Source: Ceriagrion tenellum
Taxonomy: Eukaryota; Arthropoda; Insecta; Odonata; Coenagrionidae
Assembly (NCBI GenBank): GCA_963169105.1
Contig: OY720636.1
Coordinates: 140,483,747 to 140,547,746, forward strand
Length of the DNA: 64,000 bases
Direction of reading: 5' to 3'
Part shown: positions 45,548 to 59,212 of the stretch, in pieces
How positions within the stretch are numbered: position 1 is the first letter of the stretch
How the letters are laid out: each line of letters begins with the position of its first letter
Notes under the pieces: generated by a model
Seen by the model: only the letters and a program-made list of their open reading frames with translations
Database searches by the model: none
What the model was told of the DNA's origin: nothing
Made by a program: the position numbers and the translations under genes

Positions 45548-45960
45548 GTTAGGCTACTTCTCTTGTCTTACTCTTCTGTTGATCGTTCTGGGCTGGAGCT
45601 TGTTTAGATGGAGAGGAGAATCGAACAGAGCCTCTGGACAAAATGGGATTAAAGAAAAAACAGGAAACAGAGAGGCTATCCTCTGCCTGAGAGTACGGTA
45701 GAGAAAACAATTCATGGCACTAAATGCGGTTCCGTAGACTTGGTGAGTCTTTGAAAACATTGAGTGGAACAAGATTCCCAGGTTGTTGGAAAATCTGGAT
45801 GGATTACTACGATAGAGAAATAATCTACAAACTACACAAGAAGCAATTTGTCAGAAAATGAATGAGAGACAGAAGGAAAATAGAGGCTAATTTGTATGTG
45901 TAGCAAGTGAATAAGAGAAAGATGCTACCTCTCACCGGCATCGTTCAATATATACCTCGA

Positions 45961-46250
45961 GGAGGCAGTTCTGACAAGGATAAATGAGAAAAGGCATATT
46001 TTGAGATCAAGAAGAATGAGGAAGGCGAACTGGATGGGACAAGTCCTCAGGAGAGATTTCCTGCTGAAAAAATTTATTAGAAGGAAAGATCGAGGGGAAG
46101 AAAAGAAGACGAAGAAATAATATTTTAACAGATATTATGAATGGAAGGAGTAAGGGAGAGCTGAGGGAGGCAGCACAGGATAGACGAGCATGAAGGGAGC
46201 AGTTCAGTCAAAACCTATCTGAGGACAGATTCATCTTAGAAGCAGAACAT
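45961..46250 (+). mobile_element. Non-LTR retrotransposon tail fragment
   Basis: Reads AVLTRINEKRHILRSRRMRK then WMGQVLRRDFLLKKFIRRK with later stops. This is the pattern of the C-terminal R---WIGHVLRRD-LL-----GK segment of insect LINEs. It is heavily decayed. Confidence 0.55.
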
Positions 46251-47186
46251 TAAAGATATGCTTGTTTCAGCATTGATTAGATGCTCTTTGGGTTGCAAAT
46301 TGAGACCAAATGTATCCTGAAATAAAATCAAAATATCTGATTTATGTAGGGCTGCCGGATGATTTAATCGCATTGATGACGCGCTATAGTTAGCCAAAAT
46401 CACTGAACCTGATTTTCCCTCCCTTTACTTAGAATTGCTAAAATTTCATGACATAGCTTTGATTGAGCATTTCAGCACTCTTTTAAAATGCAGTATGAAA
46501 ATGCATAAGTATTACCTTCTACTTTCCATAATTTTCAACAATAAAATCGCAACTTTGCTGTCTATCTTCACCATATTTTATTGAGAGGCATGGTTAAGGA
46601 GCGAATAATGAAAATCCCAGACAGCTTTCATTGCGCTGGACGTACACAAAAGAGATTGGCTGCAATAGTTCCCAAAAATATTCAGTCACCCATTAGCTCT
46701 GCTTATAGGTAGTAAACACTAGGTCACCGGGCCAACCATAACTTATGTCTCTTCTAAAGATAGCCACATGCCAGCCTTCCTATGTTTCCTATCTTCAAAT
46801 GACTATCACCCAAAAAAACAAATGATCTGGTCGTGAAATCGCCTAAACCACCATTGAAGAAGTTCGATCGAATTTTTAGAGCTCGCTGTCCCCCAATCCG
46901 TGACAACTCGTCAATTCAGGCAAGTCTGTATATTTACATAGTGTATCTTACTCGTCGATCTATGTCTCTGGCGGAGTTATTTTTGTGCTGTTTAGAATCG
47001 TACTCTATTTTTGGGATTAAAGATTTATTATTTATTTATTATAAAGAATAGTATTAAGTAAGTTCAATAATGATTAAAATTGTACTAAATCTCGATTTTA
47101 TAATTTAGGAGTTGAATAAATGTATTTGTAAGGTCCGTAATCCATAGTTGCCCAGGGCTCCGCTAGATATGGCGACTCAAGGTCCA
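46251..47186. other. No gene seen
   Basis: Unassigned AT-rich DNA. The frame at 46833-47051 has no family resemblance. Confidence 0.45.
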
Positions 47187-47395
47187 GCCTGAGGCACGAT
47201 GAGTTTGTTAGGAACATAATTGAAGGATAAATTGAGGAAAGAGTCACCAAAGGCTGGCCAAGATATATATCATAATGCGGCAAAGGAATAAGGTACAAAT
47301 AAACTACCTGAGAGCCAGGGAACTAGTATTAGAAAGGACGGAGGGATGCAGTCAATCTTAGGAATAAACGGCCAATGATTATGATGAAGCTTTTT
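47187..47395 (+). mobile_element. Non-LTR retrotransposon tail fragment, same family as at 32 kb
   Basis: SLRHDEFVRNIIEG, stop, IEERVTKGWPRYIS, then decayed ELVLERTEG---V- and an ATGATTATGATGAAG tail. It parallels LRH-GLLRDIVEG-IE---G-GRPR...ELALDR-GWR of intact relatives and the copy ending at 32343. Confidence 0.6.
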
Positions 47396-48491
47396 ACCAC
47401 AAATCAATTTCAGAGTAGGTAATCCATTTTTATGTCTTTACTGTAGATAAGCAAAAAAATAACAACCGCGAATGCGATTAGCAAAGTTCTTTTGTTGTGC
47501 GACGCACATCAACTCCCGATTTGGTTTAAAAATTCGCACCCGGGGTGCAGAGGAGTCTGTGTACGAATGTTGAGCCATGGCACATTTCCGTGGCGAACTC
47601 AAAAGCGCGCACCAAAGTGAATGAATCTGCCATCAGCTCCTATCGCATTGGCATGCATCACGCTAATGCTGAAAATTACTGATGTAACATTATATTTAGG
47701 CGAAATGCATACAAGATTTAAACCAGGTGACGTCTGCGATGATTATTGGCTTCATTAAACCAATTACCACGCTTAATTGACACTTTAGATACCACAAAGA
47801 CTGTGTCTTCGTCATAACTGATTTCAAAGTTTCAGTCCTAGTCCGAAGAAGTCAGTCACTGAGAGGGTCATCTCACAGAACATAGTTCATCTACTCATGA
47901 CTAAGTTCATTCGATCGCCTGCAGAGATCTCTTAGTAACTGGATTTTCGGAAAGTTTGGGCCGCAATGTTGGGCCTAATTACCAAAAAGTTTTTATTAAA
48001 TCTATTTCACACATCTGCCGTTGATGTGACATCCAACATAGTTTATGCAACTAATCTTGCCGTGCTCGATTTGTAATGTTGATTGATGATGGGTTTTTAT
48101 TCGGATTACTTTATTTCCGGGATAACTTATTCTAAACAAAATAAAGACTTCGCATTGGATACATTCAACGACGAGTATCGCAGACGCCTATTTTCCCAGT
48201 TTCCAAAGCCCTTGCACGCCGGGGTCCGGCAATTTGGAAGGTTAAGCCAAGAACAATATAGCATTGAATCTTAATTGTAGGACAACTATGATGCCATCAT
48301 TAAAAAGCCTCGACTTTTCTTTAAACTGACGGGACATATGCAGCGGACTTAAGGTGCCATCATGACTAAGTCTATTAAAGCAAAAAAATTGCAACTGAAT
48401 ATCAATCAACAGTCAACATTTGCAAAAATTAATTGCGTCAGAAAGAATGTTAATGGGATTTACTATGGGTGTTGGTGAGAAAGAGTCTTAA
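47396..48491. other. No gene seen
   Basis: Unassigned sequence before the Penelope-like fragment. The frames are short. Confidence 0.45.
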
Positions 48492-49465
48492 TGGAAGGTT
48501 TTCTGGAGTTCCCAACCCTCTAACCCAGCCAACTCGAACTCAATTCACCCCGCTCTCACCAAATTCAAATCTCCTTCTTCTTTTGATCCCAAACCCCTTC
48601 CTTCTAATCACCCAGTTGAAATTTTTGCCAACCAGATTTTTTCTAAAATTTACAACCCTTCCTTCATTGATTCCCTTAACTCCAAACACAACCTCTCTGC
48701 AGTAGAAATGGCGGCCCTCAAGCAACTCACCCACAATCCCAAAATCCAAGCTCACAAAGGTTCCACGGTGGTCATTCTAAACACTACTGACTATGTAAAC
48801 GAAGCCCTAAGGCAACTTTCAGATACATCATCCTCTAGGCCTGTTCCATCAGATCCCACTCTTGATTTTGCTAATAAGTTAACATCGCTCCGCCTCCAAA
48901 AAGGTCCAATAGAAGGTTTGACTAAGTGTGACCTTTCCCTTTTCTCTGCTCCTCACTCCAAAACCCCTCATTTCTACATCCTTCCTAAAATTCATAAACC
49001 TAACATCCCCGGCCGTCCTATTGTTTCCTCCTGCAGTTCCCCTACTGAACGCATCTCGGCATTTGTTGATCACTATCTGCAGCCTCACGTTCATGCCCTG
49101 CCCTCATTTATTAAAGATACACACCACTTTTTAAATTATTTGAACACTGTCACACTTCCACATAAGACACCACTTTTTATGGCCACTATAGATGTCACTT
49201 CCTTGTACACTTCCATTCCCCACTCAGAAGGTCTTCGTTCCATCCGTCATTTTTTCAGCCAACGCCTCATATACCCAGTACCGACTTCCTCTTACAACTT
49301 TCTGAATTAATTCTTACCCACAATGCCTTCTCCTTCAACGATCTTCACTACCTCCAAACAAAGGGCTGTGCCATGGGAAGTCGATTTAGCCCTTCTTATG
49401 CTAATCTTTTTCTAGGTCTTCTGGAAGAGAATTACCTCTCCCAAGCCCCTTTTAAACTCAAGTAA
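48492..49465 (+). mobile_element. Penelope-like element reverse transcriptase fragment
   Basis: The frame is open from 48492 through 49308 (first ATG at 48708). Signatures include HKGSTVVILNTTDYVNEALR, FYILPKIHKPNIPGRPIVSS, SPTERISAFVDHYLQPHV and FMATIDVTSLYTSIPHSEG, all typical of Penelope-like RT. After a frameshift near 49305, LQTKGCAMGSRFSPSYANLF gives the next RT motif. The sequence then stops at 49464 before the catalytic DD motif. Both ends are truncated, so it is inactive. Confidence 0.88.
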
Positions 49466-50694
49466 AATGTCGAGATTAAAATTTGGTAGTTACAATGTCA
49501 AATAAAGGATGCGAGATGTGGGATGGGAGATTTAAAAAATATCCCATCGTCTGAAATAATGTTCCTAAGAGTTGTTTAGTGTTAAACATAAAATGATAGA
49601 ATAAGGAACGCAATCATAGGAAAGAATCTAATCATCTTCAATCTTTTAGGAAAAATGACAGAATGTAAATCCATGAGGTCGAACCACGTAGGAAGAATGA
49701 ACCAGAACCGTATACCAGATTTACAATACAGCACAACCCTAGTGGTCATCGCAATATCGGTCGACTAAGGCTAAGATGATATTAGGTAAAAGATACGCAA
49801 CCTAATCCGTAAAGTGAAGAAAAATTAGAAGAAATAAAATGAGAGATATTCACATCCGAGCTGATAGTTATTGAAAAAAATAACTCTTCTTCCTGCGCAA
49901 CGTTCATGACCAAAACATAAATAGACGGAAACGCTGTATCACTCCGTTGAAAGACAGAATAATTTACGTGATTTTAATCTTCCAATTATTTTTCTTTTTA
50001 ACTGTTCAAATAAATCTCAAATGATTCACAGCGATAAAATATTTCATCAGAGGCAGCGTGGTACGATGATTACTGAAAACAGAACAAAGTGAAACAAACT
50101 TTTGAATGCAAACGGGGAGATACGCTCCTGTTTCAAAATTATATCTGTAGAGAAAGCTCACATTCGAGAGTCGGACGATTCTGAGAATAATGAGATTATT
50201 ATTCCACGGATTCTTTTTCCGATGATTCTGGAATGGTTGGGGGTATAACTCATCAAGTTAAGGGCCACTTGACACTGCCACTACGCCGAACAAACGACGC
50301 AATAACTGAAAACTGCACCTTCGCGACATCAGAATGAAATAACGGTAAAATAACATCAAAAATTAGGCTGTTATCAGTTATACATTCATTTTCATGACAT
50401 GCAAAAGTTGAAAATTTCCCACCATTTCAATGGGATTTCAAGTAACTTTTGGAATTCAAGCCGTTCTTCCTCAAAATTGAGTCTTTTTTCCGTGATTTTT
50501 CAAGCGCCCAAATAATTGGAATTAAAAATTTAAAGAATAAATCATAAGTGTACCTTTCTTAATTGAAAAGGATGAGAAAACGTTACTTATATCAATAACT
50601 TTAGCAAGCCCTCCTGGAGTGGATTACCAATGTACTCGCATTTTCCCACAGCAAGTAACAGATTTAAAGAATCTAAATTTAACAATATCTAGCG
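49466..50694. other. No gene seen
   Basis: AT-rich, no recognisable coding or RNA features. Confidence 0.45.
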
Positions 50695-51039
50695 CAGGCC
50701 CGATTCTATAACTGGGCAAAATGGGCACTTTCCCAGGGGCGCAAGGGTTTTGGGGCGTAAAGGGGGCGCAAGAGAAGATTGGTGTTAAACAAGTTAATTA
50801 CCAGATGACAAAAGTGAGGTAGAAAAAAAATTAAACGCCGATAAGAGGTTAACACACAGCAAACCAAAGTGTATTATTTTCGTTAAGGTTGTACTGTAGA
50901 GCGACATCAACAGAGTTGCCACCACTACAGAGTTTAACCTTGGAGCTGTTGAGAGGGCGGGCGCGTACTACTTTAATCGCCTCTATCGCCATTCCTGTTT
51001 AATTTGCCCATAGCGGCACGAGGGTTAAAAACGGGCCTG
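50695..51039. mobile_element. 345-bp hAT-like MITE
   Basis: The ends are CAGGCCCG and inverted CAGGCCCG, each followed further in by GGGCAAA. The flanking octamers ATCTAGCG (50687-50694) and ATCAAGCG (51040-51047) match at 7 of 8 positions, as for an aged hAT target duplication. No coding content. Confidence 0.75.
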
Positions 51040-51047
51040 ATCAAGCG

Positions 51048-54000
51048 CAACTTTGTGGAAAACCTTCATAATACTAACAGAATGGGTAATGTAATATGTC
51101 CAGATGTATTTTATTTGCCACTATCTAGACTTCGTTGCAGTACAACAGAATACGGTTGACATTATTCAGAATTGTATTCATAACTTTAAGTGACGTCCAT
51201 TTCCATAAATGATAGCCTTTCTGAAAAAATATCGTTCCAATTAAATGCACACATTTTATAGCTAAGGAGTTGTCATGTTCCTCATAATTTCAATGGCTTT
51301 TATTCGAATTTGTAAGAGAAAATAAAAGCTTTTAAGACACAATGGCAATGAATGCCACAGAATAGCGGAGATTTTAAAGCGCATTGTTCCATTAAAGGTT
51401 ACATACCATTAAAGATTCTAAATATCGTAAAATAATTCTCGCTGACGGACAACTAAAGGCATGAGAATTGTTTGGAAGACATTACTGTTCGAAGCACTAC
51501 GTTAGTGATACATTATATATGTTTGAATATATCTTTTGGTTCCCTAATGTTCCTATTACAACGAAAAGTGTCTAGAAGTGCTTAGAATAAGAAAGAACAA
51601 TTGTTAGCCCTATAGAGGCGCCTTACTTCAATAGATTTTGATGACGACGATGAAATATGATGAGAGCCAAGAGAACCCCGCTGGCGATTCCCCAATTTCG
51701 GCCAGTTAAAGATTTTAAGGAACCCCTCTATTCGGGACACAGTCGTGCTCCAACCTCGGCAAACTAGTGACTCCATCTGCACGTAGTTATTGATCTCTAG
51801 CGTTCGGTCGCTGGGGTAATTAAAGAATCGGCTCTTTAAGAGTGCACTTCCTCCTGCACTCCTCTCTCAACTGCTCCTTCAAATAAAATAATGGACGGGG
51901 TGGGACGAGAAGAAGAAGGGTCTCTATATCGGTGGAGAACCTTAGTACTCTCGCCCGCAGATGAAGGGCCTGAGGCCACTTCTAGATGAGTTATCGGGCC
52001 GTCACTGCCACAGGCTGGGTTTTATTTTAAATCGACTCCAAGTTTTAAGTGCCGGAGCGTGAAAAGGGAGGTGAAGGAACAAAACAAAGGAAGGCGCGGT
52101 CTTTCCTGCGGGAAGAATTCATCTACTCATTGTTGAAGTCTATAATGCTGTTGAAACGGAGAGAAATAATCATTTTAACGAGGCAAGAGCAAGGTTAAAG
52201 CATGGCGCTTACACTCTTATGTGAATGGAAGGTCATATATAGCTGATTTGGTTTGGTAAATCATGTCAAGTTCTAGTATTAGGCCGTAAGTCGGATGGCA
52301 GAGAAATTTAACACGGTGTTTGCACAATTGTTTTCTCGAAAACACTTTACTAAGGTTTTGCGTTGGAAATTGTGTGAGAATTGCGGAATATAAGTTTCTT
52401 TGATGTTAAATGCATAATTATTAGGTAGCATTAGATAGAAAATTCCTGAAATACCGAAGATACCAGCGGAGCGAGATATGTCTTGTTACGTCTTTAACCT
52501 GCATTCAATGCGACTGGTCCCGCGGATAGGTAACGTAAATTCCGCTCTAACGTCGAGGAATGCCCAGGAACACGAGAAAATGACGTCAAGAACAGTTAGA
52601 GGGCGTTGATATGGAAAGCGATCATTAGAGCTCTACTAATAACGCGATTGGCGCCCAGATAAAATTCTAGCTCATCATATTCGTGTTGTAGACATTTCGT
52701 ATTTTCTGATCATGAACTCAGGAAAAAATCACGCAGTCACCTCATCCCATTATCATTAAGAGAATTTTCTCTGACGACAATTTTCCAGTAATTAATATCA
52801 GGAGGCAAGACAATTTTTTCCCAACGATGCAGAGAATGGATTGGAGATTCTCCCTGTGTTGACTGAAGCCATATATCTCTACAACTATCCGCCGTATTTA
52901 TTAGTATTGTTCCATGACCGTTATCAGTGATGGGAAAATGTATTAAGAGTACGAAAAATGAACTAAGCCAAGGATGAACGACTAAGCGTTTTACCGTTAT
53001 GAGTGTATAAATTATCATAGCTTCATTCTTTTGAGTATTCTGCCAGCTGATTGGTAGGTTTTTTGGACAGTACTATCTAAACGTCCTAATATCTGGCATA
53101 TCGTTCCGTTTGCCCTCCCATCGGTGATCCGCCATTACATCCCTGTTGAATTATTCACTTCGTCTCCCTCTTTTATTATTTCTTCCAGAGTTCCTATCCT
53201 CTTCCTATCCTTCCTATTCCTCGCTTCCTCAGTTTTCTCCCCTCTGTTACCCTGTTCAACGTTCCCTCACTTTTCAAAATGTCCTCAATCCATGTCTCCT
53301 GTCTCCTCCGAACTTCCGCTACCAGCTTCCTCTCCTCTCAACCATATTCAATAGCTCCTCGTTAGCCCTTCTCACCACAAAGCTCACCGTCTCCATCCTT
53401 CTCCACACCCAGAAAACTTTTAAACTATTTTATGCTTAAAATGTCCTCTAGCTAAACATATTTCGACCTCGACTATTTACATCTTTTTAAATGCAACAAT
53501 CGAGATTTTTCGATGGTGTGACTTCAAGATTCCGTCATTATCGAGGCTCGACAATTCCTAGTCCTTCGCTCCGAGTAAGAGTCCTTCGTATATAAGGTCC
53601 CAGGCTGTCGTTTCAGGATTTGGGGGGGGGGATGACACTTTGATAAAAAATACCACAACAGAAGGGTTACGGTGGTTGGAGCGATTTTTGTTAGAACACA
53701 GATTTGCGTGAAATTTGGCATACGCGCTATTATCAGTGAAATCTCTAAAGATACAATTGAAAACCATTGCATCAGACCGCTTTTGTTTTTTGGCAACTCA
53801 ATACTATTTCTACTCACGGCCTTACGTCCATTGAAATGTATTTCGTAATAATTTGTTGGCATATGAACAGGTGTTCTTCTAAGCGCGAAATAATGCTTTT
53901 CTTATCATCTTGATTGCTGCTAATAAATGTCCAAATGTCACACCGACTCCAATAATCGAAAGCAAAATATGTAATATTTCAATATAATTTCGTCCAAATT

Positions 54001-54375
54001 TCGAATACCGCACTGAAAATTCGAGTCATGACATTCTTCAATCAAGGAAAACATTTTCAACATAATTCTGGTATCGTTTCCATTATTGTATGAATGGTAA
54101 GTTCCAACGCATAAGCAGATGTACTTTAATGAGATATATTCAAGAATTTTTTCGGCTAATTCAAAAAAATGAGAAGTGCACACTATGATCCATGACGACC
54201 GTTATGACCATCTTATGAAGAGGGTGTGAAGACTATACTGGTGGAAAAATGGTGGGAAAGGGTGCAGAACAGAGGAGAACTAGTGGGAATCTCGAGGAAT
54301 GTCAAGTCCCTCACTGTAGCGCAGAGAGAATGGACCTCCTTCCCGGTCCTGCAGCAAGCATCCTAGTCGTCTAAA
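51048..54375. other. No gene seen
   Basis: Unassigned DNA. Open frames at 53124-53439 come from C/T-rich sequence and look spurious. Confidence 0.45.
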
Positions 54376-54732
54376 ATGGCCGGAGACGGGCAAGGGCTTC
54401 GTCTGCCCGATGAACACTTTCTTCAGTCATCGGATAAGTGGTTATCCTTTGTTCGTGGGGTCGTGAGCTCGATACAGGCGACTGAATTCCGACACAGCTC
54501 TCTTTTCAAGCCTTTCACGAGTGCATTTCGTTCCGCCTGGCACGCAAGGATGCACTTGATGACTGACGGTGAACTCTTAAGCACGTTTCACGCGATACAT
54601 GATCCAGCACAAGCCCCATTATATTATCCGGCGCAAGATATTCAAGATAGAATCCAATGTGATGCCCTAAAAGGATTCACTCTATCACTGAACTTGTGCT
54701 GGTGGGGAGCGGTATTTTCATTCATATCTTAA
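54376..54732 (+). CDS. Unrecognised 118-codon open frame
   Basis: It starts MAGDGQGLRLPDEHFLQ and ends SLNLCWWGAVFSFIS. Composition is not obviously low-complexity and there is one Cys-Trp-Trp hydrophobic end. It resembles no family I know, has no convincing splice or promoter context, and lies among transposon remnants. It may be chance or part of an unknown mobile element. Confidence 0.15.
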   Translation: MAGDGQGLRLPDEHFLQSSDKWLSFVRGVVSSIQATEFRHSSLFKPFTSAFRSAWHARMHLMTDGELLSTFHAIHDPAQAPLYYPAQDIQDRIQCDALKGFTLSLNLCWWGAVFSFIS

Positions 54733-54959
54733 CGCTTATTAACTAAAACATTTAAATTGACCAATCAATTATAGCAGTCGACCAAAACATCTGTTTAATC
54801 GTATTTATTCATATTGATTTTATTTATTTTATTATTAAAATGGTGTAGATGGCACTACATTCAGAAAGTGAAGATTGCACAGCATTGGCAAAGGCTAATG
54901 TGATTGGTCGAAGGCAACTAGGTTTTATTAATAGCGGGAGCCAGTAATAAACTAGAACT

Positions 54960-55215
54960 GTCTCAGTTGTGAAATCAAGTATTTCTGCTAGTACGATTGT
55001 AAGTATGCTTCCTATCCATCATCCTGGCTCAGTATTATACGACACTGGAAAGACAACGTCGTCTCCAGACAACATTCACGCGATGACGACCCGAAAGCCA
55101 TGGAGAGATCTTCATATCAACGCCGCAAAAACCTCAGAACCAACGATACTGGAAAACTATCATACTAGCGAGTAAAGTAGGACTCGTGCTAGATCAAGTA
55201 CCGCGTGAAACGGAA
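54960..55215. mobile_element. Possible diverged copy of the 44.9-kb MITE
   Basis: CTAGCGAGTAAAGTAGGACT followed by CGTGCTAGATCAAGTACCGCGTG (55164-55206) matches the terminal core of the MITE at 44889-45547 with substitutions. The opposite end is not clear. Confidence 0.35.
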
Positions 55216-58200
55216 TCAAAGGGAGTATCTAAAACACAAATGGAAATTTGTCCAAATGCAAAAGAATTTAATAAAAGAGATGAGGAGGCACTTCGGGCGG
55301 ACTGCATGGACTTGGAGTGAAACCGAGACTCCTGGGGAATCCAGTCGCCTGTATCGGTTGGGAGCAGCCTCTATCTCCTAATTTAAAAAAAATTACAGGC
55401 GATAAACCAATTGATTGCTCAAATAATCGGTAGACAATATGAATCAACCCTCATAGTACCTCTTGCTACTAAAATTAGTCATACCCGCAGAAGTTTGTAG
55501 ATAACGATATTAGCTAGACCTATGCTACTCGTAGGCATGATTGATAGTGTGCTGTCTGTCTATAAGTATGTTTGACTAGCCTGGGCTTTTGTTTAAGAGG
55601 GCTCTCCTCTATTTGTTTTGACTCATGGTGTGCAATTTTGTTCTTATTGCTCAAATCCGACACATGAGCATGGGACTCAAAAGAATGTCAGCCTCGAGCG
55701 ATATACTGCCAAAATCTCTCTCTCAGGCAAGTATCATCGATTTGACCCTTGGCGAAGAAGAAAACAAAGGCAAAAGCACTGCATGAGAGAGGTGGTCAGT
55801 TCTGTTTGTGGTGTTTATTACTGGTGTATATGAAGTTAATTTGGCGGTGGCAAATAGAGTTCGAAATAGTTTTGAAAAATTCTGCTAAAGTTCCGTGCTC
55901 TTCGTGTTTTCTCAAGAGATAATGTTCCTTACATTGGTAGGCTGGCCATTGAGGGAGGGAACCTAATGAAATCGTTCGCTCTATCAAGGGTAAGTTAGCA
56001 GTTTAGTTTGAGGAGGATTCTGCTGAGAAATGACCAGAGGTACCCAGGCGGGCCAGAGGGACCAGAGGGCGGAGAGGTACCCAGCATCGCCCAAAGGTTA
56101 TTCCTCACGAGAGGCGACTTGAGTTCCACAGTCCTACGACCCAGCCGACGGATGGAGTCCTGCACTTCAAGCGCCTTCAATATATATCTCAAGCAAGGAT
56201 CAGGGTTCCAGTTCTCGCACCCTGAAAAAATTAAAACCCAAGAATAGAAGGAGGTCGTCTGGCTGACACACCTCCTACCCATCCTTTATAAGACGGTAAT
56301 GTTGCTTTACAATTTGCATATACATTCAGAGAGCAGCAGAAACAAAAGCAATCTCTTTCAACAATCGACGTCAAACCCAGGGTCGCCAGATGAGTGATGT
56401 CCTAGATCGCATTGTAAGTGCACTCTAGTCGCCCCAAATCGCGGAACCTTTTATTCCTGCCCTTCAATTGGCGGTATTCAAATTTCACGTCATAACTTCG
56501 TTTGAGCATCTCATCAGGCTTTGAGTGGAAAAACATAGTAGGAAAATTCACTAGTACTTACTATTGCTTACTATTATTGCCGATAATTGAATTGCAACTT
56601 GGTAGCGTAACCCCACCGAATTTTTATAATAAGATATAAGAGATTGTTTCTTGTTAAGTAAATTCATCTATTATGTGTGTTGTATGCATTTTTTGGTTCC
56701 TAAATATGAGAGTTTTTTGTTAATTTGTCTAATTGATTGCCATCACTCAAGTTATTGTAAAAATTCAAGTTATCGTGAACGCGTAATAACTTGAGTTTTT
56801 ATTTTTTATAATATGAATGCACAATAAGGTATAGAAGCACTAGATTATTTTGAAAAAATGTGGTTGATAATTGGTCAGCACCAGCTCTGCCATAATAACA
56901 TTCAGATGATGGTAACCCCAAATCAGGTAGTTTCTCTGGGGTACCTATGTTCCTATACTTTGTATAAATAACCAAATGTACATACATATGAAGGGAATAA
57001 AGAATATAATTATTATATTATTATTATTTGATCGTACGCTATAACCTCGCAAGGCTAATGAAAAATCCTAGATCGCTTATATCTCGTAGGACGTGTACTA
57101 ATGAAATAGGTTGTAATAGTTCGCTAAAATAATACTCTGAGCTATCCTATTAGCTATCAGCATAGTAAAGACCTAATAGACACAATTTCACCAGAAATGC
57201 TGATTATTTATGGTATCTCCGTTCCAAATCATAGATCGCTTAATCATTTGAGCCCCTTTTCTTAAAATCTCCGCAAGACTATCTCTTCGAGAACGCAAGA
57301 TTTGTTCGTAAAATCGCCCAAACTTCGATCGGCGCAGATTATTGAAATTCGGTCGCACAGTTAATGGTTAATTCGGCCAATCAGGCGAATCTGTTCAGAG
57401 CAAGAGCGATGGGAATCTGATCCTCGTCCTCAAAACGAAGCACTCTCAATTTTTTGTCTTGTCGATTTCCAACCACGTACCTTTATCATTCCTCCACGCC
57501 ACTCGGACAGAGGAGAAAAAAACTCTCCGTTACATTAACGGGGCACAAATAAAATACTGAGGCACATTCCAGAGCTCTTCTCCGAATTCTCGTTTCATTC
57601 TCACGCGATGTTCTTGTCAATGTTACCCGTAGGACGTTGAAGGCGTCCTTCCCGTTGGCCGGTGGAGAAAAAAAGGCGATGGAATGAGAGACGTATTAAC
57701 GAAGACCACTTAAATGACTGAAGCGACGACCCCCAGTGCAAGAACCAGCAGTCAACAAATAAACAGTATTCCGAAAATAACGGTGTTCCGCTACGGAATT
57801 CACGCCACTTGGTAGATAACTGGCTTTCCACCGCTATGATCCGATTTATAATTTTAAAAACGGTGGAAAAATTCTCAGTGGAATAAATTGTAAAAAACAT
57901 TTATGCAAATAACCTTAGGTTGGTGGAACACCTATAGTGTTGTGCGTATTTTTTATAATTCGACCCCGGAAAAACTTTGGCATATTATTACTTATTCATT
58001 AGCAGTATTAGTTACAATAAATTTATCCTGGCATAGACTAATGCACGGTGATGATAACTCACCCCCAGCAGCAAACCCTTGAGGTGACTTTTACTTAGGA
58101 TGGTTTTTATTTAGTTTACCTGGGGTATTATGTGGATGTAGATGAACCATCGTACTCCTCGCAGCAAGGTATCCATGATGCATTGCGCGCCAGCTCCGAT

Positions 58201-58980
58201 TACAATTGTTCACAAGATATCCTCCTGTTACATTCACGTTGGGGCCATCTCTTGAACTGATAGTGAGATATTGCTATTTCAACGTCACGCTTTAAAATTC
58301 CAGGGCTATCTTGCCTCCCAAACTGAGCTCCGAAATGCAGTATTAAGTCCAAGCATTATAACTTTGTTCCTCTCCTGTTCCTGACCCTTGCGAAATGATT
58401 TGGATTGATATATTAAAAACGGGCAAGGAAAGAATGTACCTATAAATGGCTTCTTTGATTCATATATTTGGTGTCTCTGGAATAGGTTGCATCCAAATTC
58501 GAATATTCACGTCCAATGCCTTTCTTCATTTTAATTTTTGCAAGACCTTAAAGAAACTGACCCGTAATGGAAAGTTATTATGATTTGTTACCATAGTTGA
58601 AACGCCAAGTCGTTTCAAGAAAAAGTGACGAGCGAAATGGGAATTATTTGTTACACGGAGGAAATTTAGAAAACGATAAATTTTCCTCTTTCTCGTAAGC
58701 AGGTGAACATGGTATTAACTTCCTTTAAAGACTATCAATTGTTTTTTTCGTTTTTCTGGGAGATGAATAAAGACAGTTCCTACAGACGTATGCATGTTGT
58801 ACTGAAAGAAAGTGAAAGCAGGATGACTTGGGGAGGGAGGGCTTAAAGAAGAAAATAAGAACCCCTCGAGATGTTGTGTCATGGGAGACTCCTTAGAGTA
58901 CTGTGAACTGATAGATTGACTATTGAAGAGGTACGTCAACGGTTTGGCGAAGAACGGAACATGTGGAAGGTCTTGACAAA
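55216..58980. other. Mostly unassigned DNA
   Basis: No gene recognised. At about 58100-58148 GGGGTATTATGTGGATGTAGATG resembles, in plus orientation, the 3' tail of the LINE at 42983-43871 and may be a small terminal fragment. Confidence 0.4.
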
Positions 58981-58984
58981 GAGA

Positions 58985-59212
58985 ACAGATTCACTGGTTG
59001 GCAATGATCTGAGCCACCAAGGAATTCTAACAACCATTTTGGAAGGAATGGTTGGGGGGAAACCACCGAGAGGGAATCAGTCTTTAGTGTACGATTCAAA
59101 TGATGAAAGGTGTTAACCGCTCCAATGTAGAGGAAATTAAAAGAATGGCCCATGACAGAAAAAGGAGGAGACTAGTTACAAACCAATCAGAGGAGTGCCA
59201 ACTACAGAGAGG
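58985..59212 (+). mobile_element. Non-LTR retrotransposon tail fragment
   Basis: LVGNDLSHQGILTTILEGMV, then GGKPPRGNQSLVYDSN and, in another frame, KRMAHDRK-RRLVTNQSEE. This matches the LRHEGILKTVLEGKVEGKRPRGRPR...MA-DR--WR---NQSED ending of insect LINEs. It is frameshifted and inactive. Confidence 0.65.

Noticed and set aside
53124..53439. Pro/Ser/Leu-rich frames on the plus strand
   Set aside because: They arise from a pyrimidine-rich tract. The composition is low-complexity and there is no homology.
56008..56282. Gly/Pro-rich frame resembling a collagen-like stretch
   Set aside because: Only about five triplets are repetitive, both strands are open, and there is no signal sequence or partner exon.
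57985..58148. Possible mitochondrial DNA insertion, because a frame reads well with TGA as Trp
   Set aside because: I could not match it to any mitochondrial protein, and its end resembles a LINE tail instead.
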